The notes under the pieces: generated by a model
Seen by the model: only the letters and a program-made list of their open reading frames with translations
Told to the model about the DNA's origin: nothing
Database searches by the model: none
Shown here: positions 18,322 to 29,367 of the stretch, piece by piece
Layout of the letters: every line of letters starts with the position of its first letter
Numbering within the stretch: the first letter of the stretch is position 1
Source of the DNA: Pseudonocardia terrae
GTDB lineage: Bacteria > Actinomycetota > Actinomycetes > Mycobacteriales > Pseudonocardiaceae
DNA length: 64,000 nucleotides
Assembly (NCBI RefSeq): GCF_021343995.1
Contig: NZ_JAJTTE010000026.1
Location: 1 to 64,000, forward strand
Reading direction: 5' to 3'
Made by a program: the position numbers and the translations under genes

Positions 18322-18788
18322 CAGGCCTGCTCGGCGGTCGCGCCCGTCTGCTCGTAGGCGGCGAGCTGGTCGATGCGGCGCTGGTGCCGCTCGCCCTCGG
18401 AGAACGGGGTGGCGAGGAAGGCGTCGACGATCGCGAGCGCCTCCTCCTCGCTGTGCTGGCGGGCGCCGATCCCGACGACCTGGGCGTTGTTGTGCTCGCG
18501 GGCGAGCGTCGCCGTCTCGGTGTTCCACGCGAGGGCGGCGCGGATGCCCTTGACCTTGTTCGCCGCGATCTGCTCGCCGTTGCCGGAGCCGCCGATGACG
18601 ACGCCCAGGCTGCCGGGGTCGCCAGCGACGCGGCGGGCCGTGTCGATGCAGAAGGCCGGGTAGTCGTCGTCCGGGTCGTAGGTCAGGGCACCGACGTCGA
18701 CGACGTCGTGGCCCGCACCCTTGAGGTGCTCGGAGAGCCGGCCCTTCAGCTCGAAGCCGGCGTGGTCGCTGCCGAGGTAGACGCGCAC
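18321..18788 (-). CDS. rpiB: Ribose-5-phosphate isomerase B (155 aa)
   Basis: Interconverts ribose-5-phosphate and ribulose-5-phosphate in the pentose phosphate pathway. The RpiB/LacAB fold signature VYLGSDHAGFELKGRLSEHL is at the start. The anion-hole glycines GVVIGGSGNGEQIAANKVKG and the AREHNNAQVVGIGARQHS region follow. The general base is the Glu or Cys position typical of RpiB; here the GSGNG loop carries Ser where many enzymes have Cys, as in the mycobacterial type. The GTG start at 18788 is 17 bases from the divergent DUF429 gene. First gene of the rpiB-nei2 operon. Confidence 0.93.
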   Translation of the reverse strand: MRVYLGSDHAGFELKGRLSEHLKGAGHDVVDVGALTYDPDDDYPAFCIDTARRVAGDPGSLGVVIGGSGNGEQIAANKVKGIRAALAWNTETATLAREHNNAQVVGIGARQHSEEEALAIVDAFLATPFSEGERHQRRIDQLAAYEQTGATAEQA

Positions 18789-18805
18789 GGCGAGAATCCT
18801 GCCTC

Positions 18806-19486
18806 ATGAGCGGGATCGCCGGGGTGGACGGGGTGCCCGGGGGCTGGGTGGTGGTGCTCCTGCGCGGGCGCGCGCCGCGGTGGACGGTGCGCTGGGCCGT
18901 GGTGGCGAGCGCCGCCGAGGTGGTCGGCCTGACCGCGGGATGCGCGGCCGTGGGCGTCGACATCCCGCTCGCCCTGCCGGTCGACGGCACACCCCGGGAG
19001 TGCGACGTGCTGTGCGCCGTCCGGCTCGGCCGAGCGCGGTCCTCGGTGTTCCCGGCGCCGCCGCGGGAGGTGCTGCTGGAGCCGACGCACGAGGCGGCGG
19101 TGCGGCGGGCGCGGGAGCTGACCGGGCGCGGGATCAGCATCCAGACGTACAACATCCGCCGGCAGATCCTCTCGTGGGACGCCGTGCACCCGTTGCCGGA
19201 CAACGTGATCGAGGTGCATCCGGAGCTGGCGCTCCGTGGGCTGGCGCCTGAGCTGGAGTTCGCGTCGAAGAAGACGGCGCGGGGTGCGGGCCAGCGCATC
19301 GCGGCGCTGAGCCGCTGGGTGGACCCGGCCCGGGCGCTGGCCGACCTCCCCGAGGGCGCCCGGCTCGACGACTGCCTCGACGCCCTCGCCGCCACCTGGT
19401 CCGCCGCCCGTTGGGCCGCCGGTACCGCCGCCGTCCTGGGCGGCAGGACCGGCGACCGGGGCCGGGTCATGCGGGTGGCCGTCTGA
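18806..19486 (+). CDS. DUF429-family protein, RNase H-like fold (226 aa)
   Basis: The sequence opens MSGIAGVDGVPGGWVVVLLR, the GVDgxxxGW signature of DUF429, and has the second acidic site VGVDIPLALP. Later family marks are RRARELTGRGISIQTYNIRR, VIEVHPELALRGL and DDCLDALAATWSAAR. DUF429 proteins are predicted RNase H-fold nucleases. The Asp pair and the late DDxxDA motif here would serve as metal ligands. Biological role unknown. It diverges from rpiB across a very short spacer, implying a compact bidirectional promoter. Confidence 0.88.
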   Translation: MSGIAGVDGVPGGWVVVLLRGRAPRWTVRWAVVASAAEVVGLTAGCAAVGVDIPLALPVDGTPRECDVLCAVRLGRARSSVFPAPPREVLLEPTHEAAVRRARELTGRGISIQTYNIRRQILSWDAVHPLPDNVIEVHPELALRGLAPELEFASKKTARGAGQRIAALSRWVDPARALADLPEGARLDDCLDALAATWSAARWAAGTAAVLGGRTGDRGRVMRVAV

Positions 19487-19498
19487 CCCGCGGGATCG

Positions 19499-19867
19499 TC
19501 AGGCGGGGACCTTGTCGAGGAAGCCCAGGACCAGGGCGATCCGGCCGTCGGGGGCGAGGGTGACGGCGTCGGCGCCGATCACCGGCGGCTCCCCGGCGCC
19601 GTCCGGGCCCAGCCCCCACCGGAACCGGACGACGTCGTGGTGGGCGTCGGCCTCGCCCACCGGCCCGAACACGAAGCCCGGGAACTGACTGTGCACGCCG
19701 CCGATGAGCGCGGTGATGGCCTCGTGCCCGGTGACGTCGGCGAGCGGGTCGACGTAGCGGGCGTCCTCGGTGAACACCTCCGCGACGGCCGCGGCGCGGG
19801 CGGCCTCGTCGGTGGAGTTCCAGGCGGTCAGGTAGCGGTCGACGATGTCGGTGATGGTGTTCGTCAT
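19499..19867 (-). CDS. SnoaL-like / NTF2-fold protein (122 aa)
   Basis: The pattern is typical of nuclear-transport-factor-2-like polyketide-cyclase relatives: DIVDRYLTAWNSTDEAARAA, then VFTEDARYVDPLADVTGHEA, then GGVHSQFPGF, closing with strands to IALVLGFLDKVPA. These proteins bind small hydrophobic ligands or act as hydrolases/isomerases. The pocket residues include Asp of YVDP and His of GGVHSQ. The ATG at 19867 is the natural domain start. It is convergent with DUF429 and divergent from mobA. Confidence 0.85.
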   Translation of the reverse strand: MTNTITDIVDRYLTAWNSTDEAARAAAVAEVFTEDARYVDPLADVTGHEAITALIGGVHSQFPGFVFGPVGEADAHHDVVRFRWGLGPDGAGEPPVIGADAVTLAPDGRIALVLGFLDKVPA

Positions 19868-19922
19868 GGCACCGAGCCTGCTGTCCCGCGGGCGGCCGGT
19901 CGACGACGTCGGAGGTAATGCG

Positions 19923-20573
19923 ATGGCGGCCCGGTCCGCCGGTAGGGTCCGGACCGTGGCGGCGGCGGGGATCGTGCTGGCCGGCGGGCGCTCGTCGCGG
20001 ATGGGCCGGCCGAAGGCCTGGCTCGACTGGGACGGGACCACCCTGCTCGAGCGCGTGTGCGGGGTCGTGGGCGCGGTCGTCGACGGGCCGGTGGTCGTGG
20101 TGCGTGCGCCCAGCCAGGAGCTTCCTCCGCTGCCGGCCGGGATCGAGACGGCCGAGGACCCGGTCGAGGGGCGCGGGCCGCTGCAGGGGATCGCCGTCGG
20201 GCTGGCGGCCGTCGAGACCCGGGCCGAGGTCGCGTTCGTGGCCTCCGTCGACCTGCCCTTCCTGCACGAGGCCTACGTCCGGCGGGTGATCGCGCTGCTC
20301 GGCGAGCACGCCGTGCTGCTGCCGGTCGCGCACGGGCACCACCAGCCGCTCGCCGCGGCGTACCGCACCGCGCTCGCCCCGGTCGTCGCCGAGCTGATCG
20401 CGGACGGGCGCAGCCGCCCGCCGGACCTGTTCGCGGCGGTCGACGTACACCGCGCCGACGAGGCCGAGCTGCTGGCCGATCCCGTCCTGCGCGAGCGCGA
20501 CCCGGAGCTCCGGGCGCTGGTGAACGTCAACACTCCCGAGGAGTACGCCTCGGCCCGAGCTCGGGTGCGATGA
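19923..20573 (+). CDS. mobA: MobA-like nucleotidyltransferase (216 aa)
   Basis: A molybdenum cofactor guanylyltransferase-type enzyme of the GT-A nucleotidyltransferase fold. The P-loop-like signature GIVLAGGRSSRMGRPKAWLD is near residue 15, followed by the metal-binding Asp in FVASVDLPFLHEAYVRR and the late VNVNTPEEYA (NINTPEDL in family members). It would attach GMP to molybdopterin. The ATG at 19923 was chosen from GGAGGT seven bases upstream; a GTG 33 bases later is possible. Its stop overlaps the next ATG (ATGA), so it is coupled to a hydrolase. MobA versus related MocA-type CTP enzymes cannot be fully separated by eye. Confidence 0.82.
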   Translation: MAARSAGRVRTVAAAGIVLAGGRSSRMGRPKAWLDWDGTTLLERVCGVVGAVVDGPVVVVRAPSQELPPLPAGIETAEDPVEGRGPLQGIAVGLAAVETRAEVAFVASVDLPFLHEAYVRRVIALLGEHAVLLPVAHGHHQPLAAAYRTALAPVVAELIADGRSRPPDLFAAVDVHRADEAELLADPVLRERDPELRALVNVNTPEEYASARARVR

Positions 20574-21331
20574 CCTGGATCGAGGTCGGCGACGGTGTCC
20601 TGGCCCGCCGGCACGCCGAGCTCGACCTGACCACGGGTCTGGTCCTCGGCGCCGAGCGGGCACTGGTGATCGACACCCGGGGTGACCGCGAGCAGGGCGC
20701 CGAGCTGGCCGCCGCGGTGCGCGCGGTGACCCCGCTGCCGGTGACGGTCGTGCTCACCCACGCCCACTTCGACCACTGCTTCGGCACCGCCGCGTTCCTG
20801 CCCGCCCCGGTCCTCGCGCACCCCGCCTGCCGGGCCGCGCTGGAGCGCACCGGCGCCGTGCAGCGCGAGCGCTGGGTCGCGCACTACCGCAGTGCGGATG
20901 CTCGCGCGACGGCCGAGGCGCTGGAGGCGACCGATCCCGTCCCGCCCGATCCCGCACCGGCCACGCTGGACCTCGGCGGACGGGAGGTTGTACTGGTCGC
21001 GCCCGGGCCCGGTCACACCGACCACGACCTGGCCGTGCGCGTCCCCGACGCCGACGTGCTGTTCGCCGGTGACCTGTTGGAGTCCGGTGCGCCGCCGGAC
21101 TACGAGGACGCCCACCCGCTGAGCTGGGCCGACGCCGTCGCCACGCTGCTCGCGCTCCACGCGGACACCTACGTTCCCGGCCACGGCGACCCCATGACAC
21201 CTGCGCAGGCCCGCGCCCAGCACGACGAGCTGACGACGGTGGCCGCCCTCGCCCGCGCCGTCGCCGCCGGGGAGCTGACCGGCGCCGAGGCGCAGGCGCG
21301 CTCGCCCCACCCCGGCGTCCCCTGGCCCTAG
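20570..21331 (+). CDS. Metallo-beta-lactamase-fold hydrolase (253 aa)
   Basis: A zinc hydrolase with the HxHxDH motif in VVLTHAHFDHCFGTAAFLPA. Third-strand His is in APGPGHTDHDLAVRVPDADV, the bridging Asp in VLFAGDLLESGAPPDYEDA, and the last His in TYVPGHGDPM. This is the glyoxalase-II-like / MBL-fold pattern. Substrates in the family range from thioesters to lactams. Four-base overlap with mobA suggests a shared transcript, but no link to molybdenum cofactor chemistry is obvious. Confidence 0.9.
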   Translation: MTWIEVGDGVLARRHAELDLTTGLVLGAERALVIDTRGDREQGAELAAAVRAVTPLPVTVVLTHAHFDHCFGTAAFLPAPVLAHPACRAALERTGAVQRERWVAHYRSADARATAEALEATDPVPPDPAPATLDLGGREVVLVAPGPGHTDHDLAVRVPDADVLFAGDLLESGAPPDYEDAHPLSWADAVATLLALHADTYVPGHGDPMTPAQARAQHDELTTVAALARAVAAGELTGAEAQARSPHPGVPWP

Positions 21332-21342
21332 GGTCCTCGTCC

Positions 21343-21987
21343 GTGAGCTTTTCGCAGGAGTTGCGCGAGTCCGGCCGGGAGACCTGGGAGGCCGCCGTCG
21401 GCCACCGGTTCGTCGAGGAGCTGTGGGCCGGGTCCGTCGCGCCCGACGTGCTGCGCCGCTACCTCGTGCAGGACTTCCAGTTCTGCGACGCCTTCCTGGC
21501 CCTGATGGGCGCGGCCGTCGCCACCTGCGACGATCCCGCCGCCCGGGTGGTGCACGCCCGTCAGGTCGGGCTGGTCGCCGGCGACGAGCACGACTACTTC
21601 CACCGCTCGTTCGACCTGCTCGGCGTGCCGGACGCCGACCGGACGGCCCCGGAGCGCGCCGCCCCGACCCGGGGCTTCCTCGAGCTGATGGACGGCGTCC
21701 GGGCCGACGCGAGCTACCCCGAGATCGTCACCGTGCTCCTCGTCGCGGAATGGATCTACCTCGACTGGGCATCCCGTCCCCGTGGACCGCTGCCGACCGA
21801 CCCGATCGCCCGCGGATGGATCGACCTGCACCGCGGCCCCGAGTTCGAGGCCTGGGTCGGGTTCCTGCGCGCCGAGCTGGACCGCTCCGCGCCGCAGGCC
21901 CGGGACCCGCGCCGCCTCGCCCGGCACTTCGCCGAGGCCGTGGACCTCGAGCTCGCCTTCTTCGAGGCCGCCTACACCGCCGGGTGA
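21343..21987 (+). CDS. TenA/THI-4-family protein, probably the Cys-less class (214 aa)
   Basis: An all-helical TenA fold. It starts ELRESGRETWEAAVGHRFVE, has the conserved YLVQDFQFCDAFL and LVAGDEHDYFHRSF segments, then VLLVAEWIYLDWASR, and ends FAEAVDLELAFFEAAY. TenA enzymes hydrolyse aminopyrimidines in thiamine salvage. The classical Cys nucleophile before the E-x-x-Y-x-x-W stretch is replaced by Ala here, as in the TenA_E group, so the chemistry may differ. The GTG at 21343 starts 12 bases after the hydrolase stop, in the same operon. Confidence 0.82.
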   Translation: MSFSQELRESGRETWEAAVGHRFVEELWAGSVAPDVLRRYLVQDFQFCDAFLALMGAAVATCDDPAARVVHARQVGLVAGDEHDYFHRSFDLLGVPDADRTAPERAAPTRGFLELMDGVRADASYPEIVTVLLVAEWIYLDWASRPRGPLPTDPIARGWIDLHRGPEFEAWVGFLRAELDRSAPQARDPRRLARHFAEAVDLELAFFEAAYTAG

Positions 21988-22056
21988 GCACGGACGGGCG
22001 AAGAGCGCCGCCCGCGGGCTATCCGCCCGTAACAATCGCCCCCTAGCGTCACCCGC

Positions 22057-24627
<2,571 letters not shown>

Positions 24628-24648
24628 TCAGCAGTGGGAGGGAGCCAC

Positions 24649-26421
24649 ATGTGCGGAATCGCCGGTGAGATGCGGTTCGACGGCGGGCCGGCCGACCCGG
24701 CCGTCGCCGCCCGGATCGTCAAGGCGATGGAGCGCCGCGGCCCGGACGGGACGGGGGTGCACGCGGCCGGCCCGGTCGCGCTGGGCCACCGGCGGCTGAA
24801 GATCATCGACCTGTCCGAGCGGGGCGCCCAGCCGATGGTCGACTCCGCGCTCGGGCTGGCCGTGGTGTTCAACGGCTGCATCTACAACTACAAGGACCTG
24901 CGCCGGGAGCTCGAGGCGGCGGGCCACCGCTTCTTCTCCGACTCCGACACCGAGACGGTGCTCAAGGCGTACGCGCACTGGGGTCCGGAGTGCGTGGAGC
25001 ACTTCGTCGGGATGTTCGCGTTCGCCGTGGCCGAGCGGGACAGCGGGCGGCTGGTGCTCGGCCGCGACCGGCTGGGGATCAAGCCGCTGTACCTGACCGA
25101 AGGGCCGGACGTGGTGCGGTTCGCCTCGTCGCTGCCGGCGCTGCTGGAGGCCGGGGGCGTCGACACCTCGCTCGACCCGGTCGCGCTGCACCACTACATG
25201 ACCTTCCACTCGGTGGTACCGGCCCCGCGGACGATCCTCGCCGGGGTCGGCAAGCTGCCGCCCGCCACCGTCCGGACCTACGAGCCCGACGGCCGCCACG
25301 CCGACCGCGTGTACTGGCGCCCGGTGCACGAACGCCGCCCCGAGCTGGGCATCACGGACTGGAAGGAGGCCGTGCTCGACACCCTGCGCACGGCCGTGCG
25401 GCGCCGGATGGTCGCCGACGTGCCGGTCGGCGTGCTGCTCTCCGGCGGGCTGGACTCGTCGCTGATCGTGGCCCTGCTGGCGCAGGAGGGGCAGACCGGA
25501 CTGAAGACCTTCTCGGTCGGCTTCCACGCCGCCGGCGGCGAGAAGGGCGACGAGTTCGAGTTCTCCGACATCGTGGCGAAGGAGTTCGCCACCGACCACC
25601 AGCAGATCCTCGTCGACCCGGCCCGGATGCTGCCGGCCGTCGACGAGACCATCACGGCGATGGCCGAGCCGATGGTCAGCCACGACTGCGTGGCCTTCTA
25701 CCTGCTGTCCGAGCAGGTGTCGAAGTCCGTGACCGTGGTGCAGTCCGGCCAGGGCGCCGACGAGGTGTTCGCCGGCTACGACTGGTACCCGCCGCTGCGC
25801 GACACCCCCCGTGACCAGGCCGTACAGGCCTACGAAGCCGTGTTCACCGACCGTCCGCACGCCGAGCTGGCCGACATCCTCGAGCCCGAGTGGCTGCTCG
25901 ACCACGACCCCAGCCGGGCCTTCGTCGCAGAGCACTTCGCGATGCCGGGTGCCGACGAGACGGTGGACGCCGCACTGAGGCTGGACAGCACGATCATGCT
26001 CGTGGACGATCCGGTCAAGCGCGTCGACAACATGACGATGGCCTGGGGACTCGAGGCACGCGTGCCGTTCCTGGACCACGAGCTCGTCGAGCTCGCGGCG
26101 GCGTGCCCACCAGAACTGAAGCTCGCGCTCGGCGGCAAGGGCATCCTCAAGGAGGCGGCCCGCGGCGTCGTCCCGGACGAGGTGATCGACCGGCCCAAGG
26201 GGTATTTCCCCGTGCCCGCGATCCGTCACCTGGAAGGACCGTTCCTGGAGCGGGTGCGCGACGCCGTCACGGACCCGGTCGCGAAGGCACGGGGCCTGAT
26301 CCGGGGCGGGTGGCTCGACCGTATGCTCGCGGATCCGAACACACAGCGCACCAACCTGGGCTCGAACGCCTTGTGGCAGGTGGCACTGCTGGAGATGTGG
26401 TTACAGGAGAGGGGGATCTAG
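24649..26421 (+). CDS. Asparagine-synthase-type amidotransferase, N-acetylglutaminylglutamine amidotransferase-like (590 aa)
   Basis: An N-terminal Ntn glutaminase starts exactly at MCGIAGEMRF, so the Cys next to Met is the nucleophile. That fixes the start at 24649 rather than the in-frame codon 15 bases upstream. Glutaminase-site residues appear in VVFNGCIYNYKDLR and SDTETVLKAY. The synthetase domain has the PP-loop GVLLSGGLDSSLIVALLA, the SGQGADEVFAGYDWYP motif, and NMTMAWGLEARVPFLDH. Overall wording is closest to the amidotransferase that makes the C-terminal amide of N-acetylglutaminylglutamine amide, an osmolyte dipeptide. That pathway normally uses a GNAT/ATP-grasp partner and an M42 hydrolase. 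Here a GCS2/ATP-grasp fusion and an S9 peptidase take those places. Confidence 0.85.
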   Translation: MCGIAGEMRFDGGPADPAVAARIVKAMERRGPDGTGVHAAGPVALGHRRLKIIDLSERGAQPMVDSALGLAVVFNGCIYNYKDLRRELEAAGHRFFSDSDTETVLKAYAHWGPECVEHFVGMFAFAVAERDSGRLVLGRDRLGIKPLYLTEGPDVVRFASSLPALLEAGGVDTSLDPVALHHYMTFHSVVPAPRTILAGVGKLPPATVRTYEPDGRHADRVYWRPVHERRPELGITDWKEAVLDTLRTAVRRRMVADVPVGVLLSGGLDSSLIVALLAQEGQTGLKTFSVGFHAAGGEKGDEFEFSDIVAKEFATDHQQILVDPARMLPAVDETITAMAEPMVSHDCVAFYLLSEQVSKSVTVVQSGQGADEVFAGYDWYPPLRDTPRDQAVQAYEAVFTDRPHAELADILEPEWLLDHDPSRAFVAEHFAMPGADETVDAALRLDSTIMLVDDPVKRVDNMTMAWGLEARVPFLDHELVELAAACPPELKLALGGKGILKEAARGVVPDEVIDRPKGYFPVPAIRHLEGPFLERVRDAVTDPVAKARGLIRGGWLDRMLADPNTQRTNLGSNALWQVALLEMWLQERGI

Positions 26422-26424
26422 CTC

Positions 26425-28335
26425 ATGAACGGTGTCAACGTGGATACCTTCACCGACCGGCGGCGCGCGCAGCTGGCCGGTGAGCTGGACGAACGCCTCT
26501 TCACCCCCGCGTACCGCTCCGCGCTGCCCTCGCCCGACGGCACGCTGCTGGCCTGGATCTCCGACCGCGACGGGCGCCCGCGCGCCTACGTCGGCCCCAT
26601 GCCGGCGGGCGAGCGGCCCGCCGAGCAGCCCGCCGCGCCGCTGGACACCGAGGTGGACCCGGCCGTGGCGTGCGACGTCAAGGCGCTGAGCTGGTCCCCG
26701 GACGGCACCTTCGTGGCCTGTGAGGTGGCCCCCGGCGGCGGCGAGCGGACCCGGGTCCTGCTGCTGTCCCCCGACGGCGCCGAGCGGCGCGAGATTGCCG
26801 CCGGCTCCTCCGCCGTCACCCTCGGGGCGTGGTCCCCGACCGGCCGGCAGCTCGGCGTCACCATCTACTCGGACCGCGCCGCCGGCGGCGACGGGTCCGG
26901 CACGGCCTGCCTCGTCGACGTCCGGGACGGCTCCTCGATCGTCCTCGGCTCCGGCCCGTCGGCCGCGGTCTGCGCGGTCACCCGGGACGGCCGGCGCGCC
27001 GTGCTGCGCACCGGGCGTCGCGGGGCCCGCACCCTCGAGCTCATCGACCTGTGGACCGGGCGCCGCACCGACCTGCTGCCCGGGCACGACGCCACGGTGG
27101 CCGACGTGCGCTTCGGCGTCACGGGCGGCGTGCTCTACCTGCACACTGACGCGGGCCGGGACCGTCCCGCGCTGCTCGCGTGCTCGATCGGCGACGACGC
27201 CTCCGGCGGGGAGGTCTCCCTCGCGTGGGAGGTCGCCTGCAGAGGACACGACGACCTCGACCAGGTCGCCCTCGACCCGGCCGGGGCCCGCGCCGCGCTC
27301 GTCTGGAACGTCGACGGCCGCTCCGAGCTCGAGCTCGTCGACCTGCGCACCGGGCTCACCGACCCGGTGCCCGACCACCCCGGCGACGTCGTGACGGGGC
27401 TGGCGTTCACCCGCGACGGCCAGGCGCTGCTGGTCGGCAGCGAAGGGCCGGCGGTGCCGCCGCACGTCGCCCGGATCGCGCTCGACGTCCCCCTCGCCGA
27501 GCCCACCCCGCTGCTCCCCGACACCTTCGACGCGCTCGAGCAGCTCGTCGACCCCACGCTGCACGAGTTCCGCGCCGAGGACGGGCTGACCCTGACCGGT
27601 TGGCTGTTCCGCCCGCGCGGCGGGTTCGGCGCCGCCCCGACCCTGGTGTGGCTGCACGGCGGGCCGGAGGCGCAGGAGCGCCCCGTCTTCCAGCCGCTGT
27701 TCCAGGCGCTCGTCGCCGCGGGCGTGCAGGTCTTCGCGCCCAACGTGCGGGGCTCGGCCGGGTTCGGGCGCGTGTTCTCGCAGGCCGACGACCTGGACCG
27801 GCGCTTCACCGCCATCACGGACGTGCGGGCGGCGGTCGGCTTCCTCACGTCCTCGGGCGTCGCCGACCCGGACCGCATTGGCGTCTCCGGGCGTTCCTAC
27901 GGCGGCTACCTCACGCTCGTCGCGCTCGCGTGGTTCCCCGAGCTGTTCGCGGTGGGCGTCGACGTGTGCGGCATGTCCGACCTGCAGACCTTCTACTCCG
28001 ACACCGAGCCGTGGATCGCCGCCGCCGCGACCACCAAGTACGGCGACCCGGAGCGGGACCCGGAGCTGCTGCGCGCGCTCTCCCCCATCCACAGCGCCGA
28101 CCGGATCAGCGCGCCCCTGATGGTCGTGCACGGGGCGTACGACACGAACGTCCCGCTGGGCGAGGCCGAGCAGATCGTCGCGGCGCTGCGGGCCCGCGGG
28201 GCGGCCCCGAACTTCCTCCTGTTCGACGACGAGGGCCACGAGACCCACGCCGTCGCCAACCGCGCGGAGTTCACCGCCGAGGTGGTGCGGTGGGTGACGG
28301 GCCACCTCACGGAGCCCGCCTCCCGGACGGCGTGA
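26425..28335 (+). CDS. S9-family prolyl-oligopeptidase-like peptidase (636 aa)
   Basis: An N-terminal seven-bladed-propeller region (about residues 25-370, with repeats such as ALSWSPDGTFVACE and RFGVTGGVLYLHTDAG) precedes an alpha/beta-hydrolase domain. The oxyanion/tyrosine region is TLVWLHGGPEAQERP, the Ser nucleophile is in GVSGRSYGGYLTLVALAWFP, Asp in VVHGAYDTNVP and His in FDDEGHETHA. No signal peptide is visible, so it acts in the cytoplasm. It follows the amidotransferase by only three bases. It likely trims, releases or recycles the peptide made by the two ligases. Confidence 0.9.
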   Translation: MNGVNVDTFTDRRRAQLAGELDERLFTPAYRSALPSPDGTLLAWISDRDGRPRAYVGPMPAGERPAEQPAAPLDTEVDPAVACDVKALSWSPDGTFVACEVAPGGGERTRVLLLSPDGAERREIAAGSSAVTLGAWSPTGRQLGVTIYSDRAAGGDGSGTACLVDVRDGSSIVLGSGPSAAVCAVTRDGRRAVLRTGRRGARTLELIDLWTGRRTDLLPGHDATVADVRFGVTGGVLYLHTDAGRDRPALLACSIGDDASGGEVSLAWEVACRGHDDLDQVALDPAGARAALVWNVDGRSELELVDLRTGLTDPVPDHPGDVVTGLAFTRDGQALLVGSEGPAVPPHVARIALDVPLAEPTPLLPDTFDALEQLVDPTLHEFRAEDGLTLTGWLFRPRGGFGAAPTLVWLHGGPEAQERPVFQPLFQALVAAGVQVFAPNVRGSAGFGRVFSQADDLDRRFTAITDVRAAVGFLTSSGVADPDRIGVSGRSYGGYLTLVALAWFPELFAVGVDVCGMSDLQTFYSDTEPWIAAAATTKYGDPERDPELLRALSPIHSADRISAPLMVVHGAYDTNVPLGEAEQIVAALRARGAAPNFLLFDDEGHETHAVANRAEFTAEVVRWVTGHLTEPASRTA

Positions 28336-28419
28336 GGTGGGAGCCCGCTGGGCTTCGCACGATCGACGCGCTGGGCCGCCCACGATCGACCCGGCTGGCT
28401 CGCATGCTTGCTCCGGCTG

Positions 28420-29160
28420 GCTCCCATGATCGATCCGAGCGGTGCGGGAGCGCTGCGCGGGGAGCGGTTCTGTAGCGCTCACATGAGGAGCGGCCACGCC
28501 GTAGCGCTCGCATCGAGGGCAACCACATGGTCAGTGTGACGGTCACAGGAACGCTGTCGGACGAGCCGCAGCGTGACGCTCGCTTCGAGGGCGACCACAT
28601 GATCAGTGTGACGGTCACAGGAACGCTGTCGGACGAGCCGTAGCGTGACGCTCGCAGTGATCATGAACGCCGCGTCGGGCCTGATCGTTCCGAGTGGTAC
28701 GGGGGCGCTGGCCGGCGAGCCGCAGCGTGACGCTCGCGCTGATCATGAGCGCGGCGTCGAGCATGATCATTGCGAGTGGTACAGGAGTGCTGGTCGGCCA
28801 GCTGCTACGTGACGCTCGCGCTGATCATGAGCGCGCGTCGGGCGTGATCGTTTCGAGTGGTACAGGAGCGCTGGCCGGCGAGCCGCAGCGTGACGCTCGT
28901 AATGATCACGGACGCGAGGTCTCAGCATGACCATTGCGAGTGGTACAGGAGTGCTGGTCGGCCAGCTGCTACGTGACGCTCGCGGTGATCATGAGCGAGT
29001 TGGGCATGATCGTTCCGAGCGTTACAGGAGCGCGGGCCCGCGAGCTGCTGCGTGACGCTCGCCGTGATCATGGGCGGGTGCCCTCTGCATGATCGTTGCG
29101 AGCGGTACGGGAGCGCTGCTCAAGGAGCCGCCCGGTACCGCTCGGAGTGATCATGGTCAA
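28420..29160. repeat. Tandem array of about 82-bp imperfect palindromes
   Basis: The anchor gtgacgctcg (or close variant) recurs at 28573, 28645, 28727, 28809, 28890, 28973, 29052 and 29135, that is, spacings of 72, 82, 82, 81, 83, 79 and 83. Within a unit, gtgacgctcgc-tgatcatg and atgatc-ttncgagtggtac are near-reverse complements (about 14 of 20 positions), so each unit can fold. Linkers alternate between ctggccggcgagccgcagc and ctggtcggccagctgctac, giving an A/B pattern of about 164 bp. No frame through it is protein-like. Confidence 0.8.
28501..28644. repeat. Two tandem 72-bp units at the start of the array
   Basis: 28501-28572 and 28573-28644 differ at only a few bases. Both contain agtgtgacggtcacaggaac, with the palindrome gtgacggtcac, and end in the same anchor as the 82-bp units. 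They look like a shortened, recently duplicated form of the array unit. Confidence 0.8.
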
Positions 29161-29230
29161 ACCGACCTGTCCAAGGCGCATCCAGGGCAACATCGCTGTG
29201 AGCGACCAGCCTGTACGCGTTCCCTGTATG

Positions 29231-29292
29231 CGTTGTGGAGCCATAACGCTGTCAACGACCGCTCCACGCCGCGTTGTGGAGCCATAACGCTG
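29231..29292. repeat. Two copies of a 21-bp motif shared with the pepN downstream hairpin
   Basis: cgttgtggagccataacgctg lies at 29231-29251 and again at 29272-29292. Its core cgttgtggagccat also forms both arms of the hairpin at 37610-37660. This suggests a small dispersed intergenic element. Confidence 0.7.
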
Positions 29293-29367
29293 CCAGCGAC
29301 CGGTCTTTCGCGTTGGGGGCCAGGAGGCGTGTTGAGACGCCGGCGACTCCGAGAGAGCGGGACGTGG

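Noticed and set aside
28420..29160. CRISPR array
   Set aside because: Units are about 82 bp with imperfect, alternating sequence throughout. There are no short exact repeats separated by unique spacers and no cas genes nearby.
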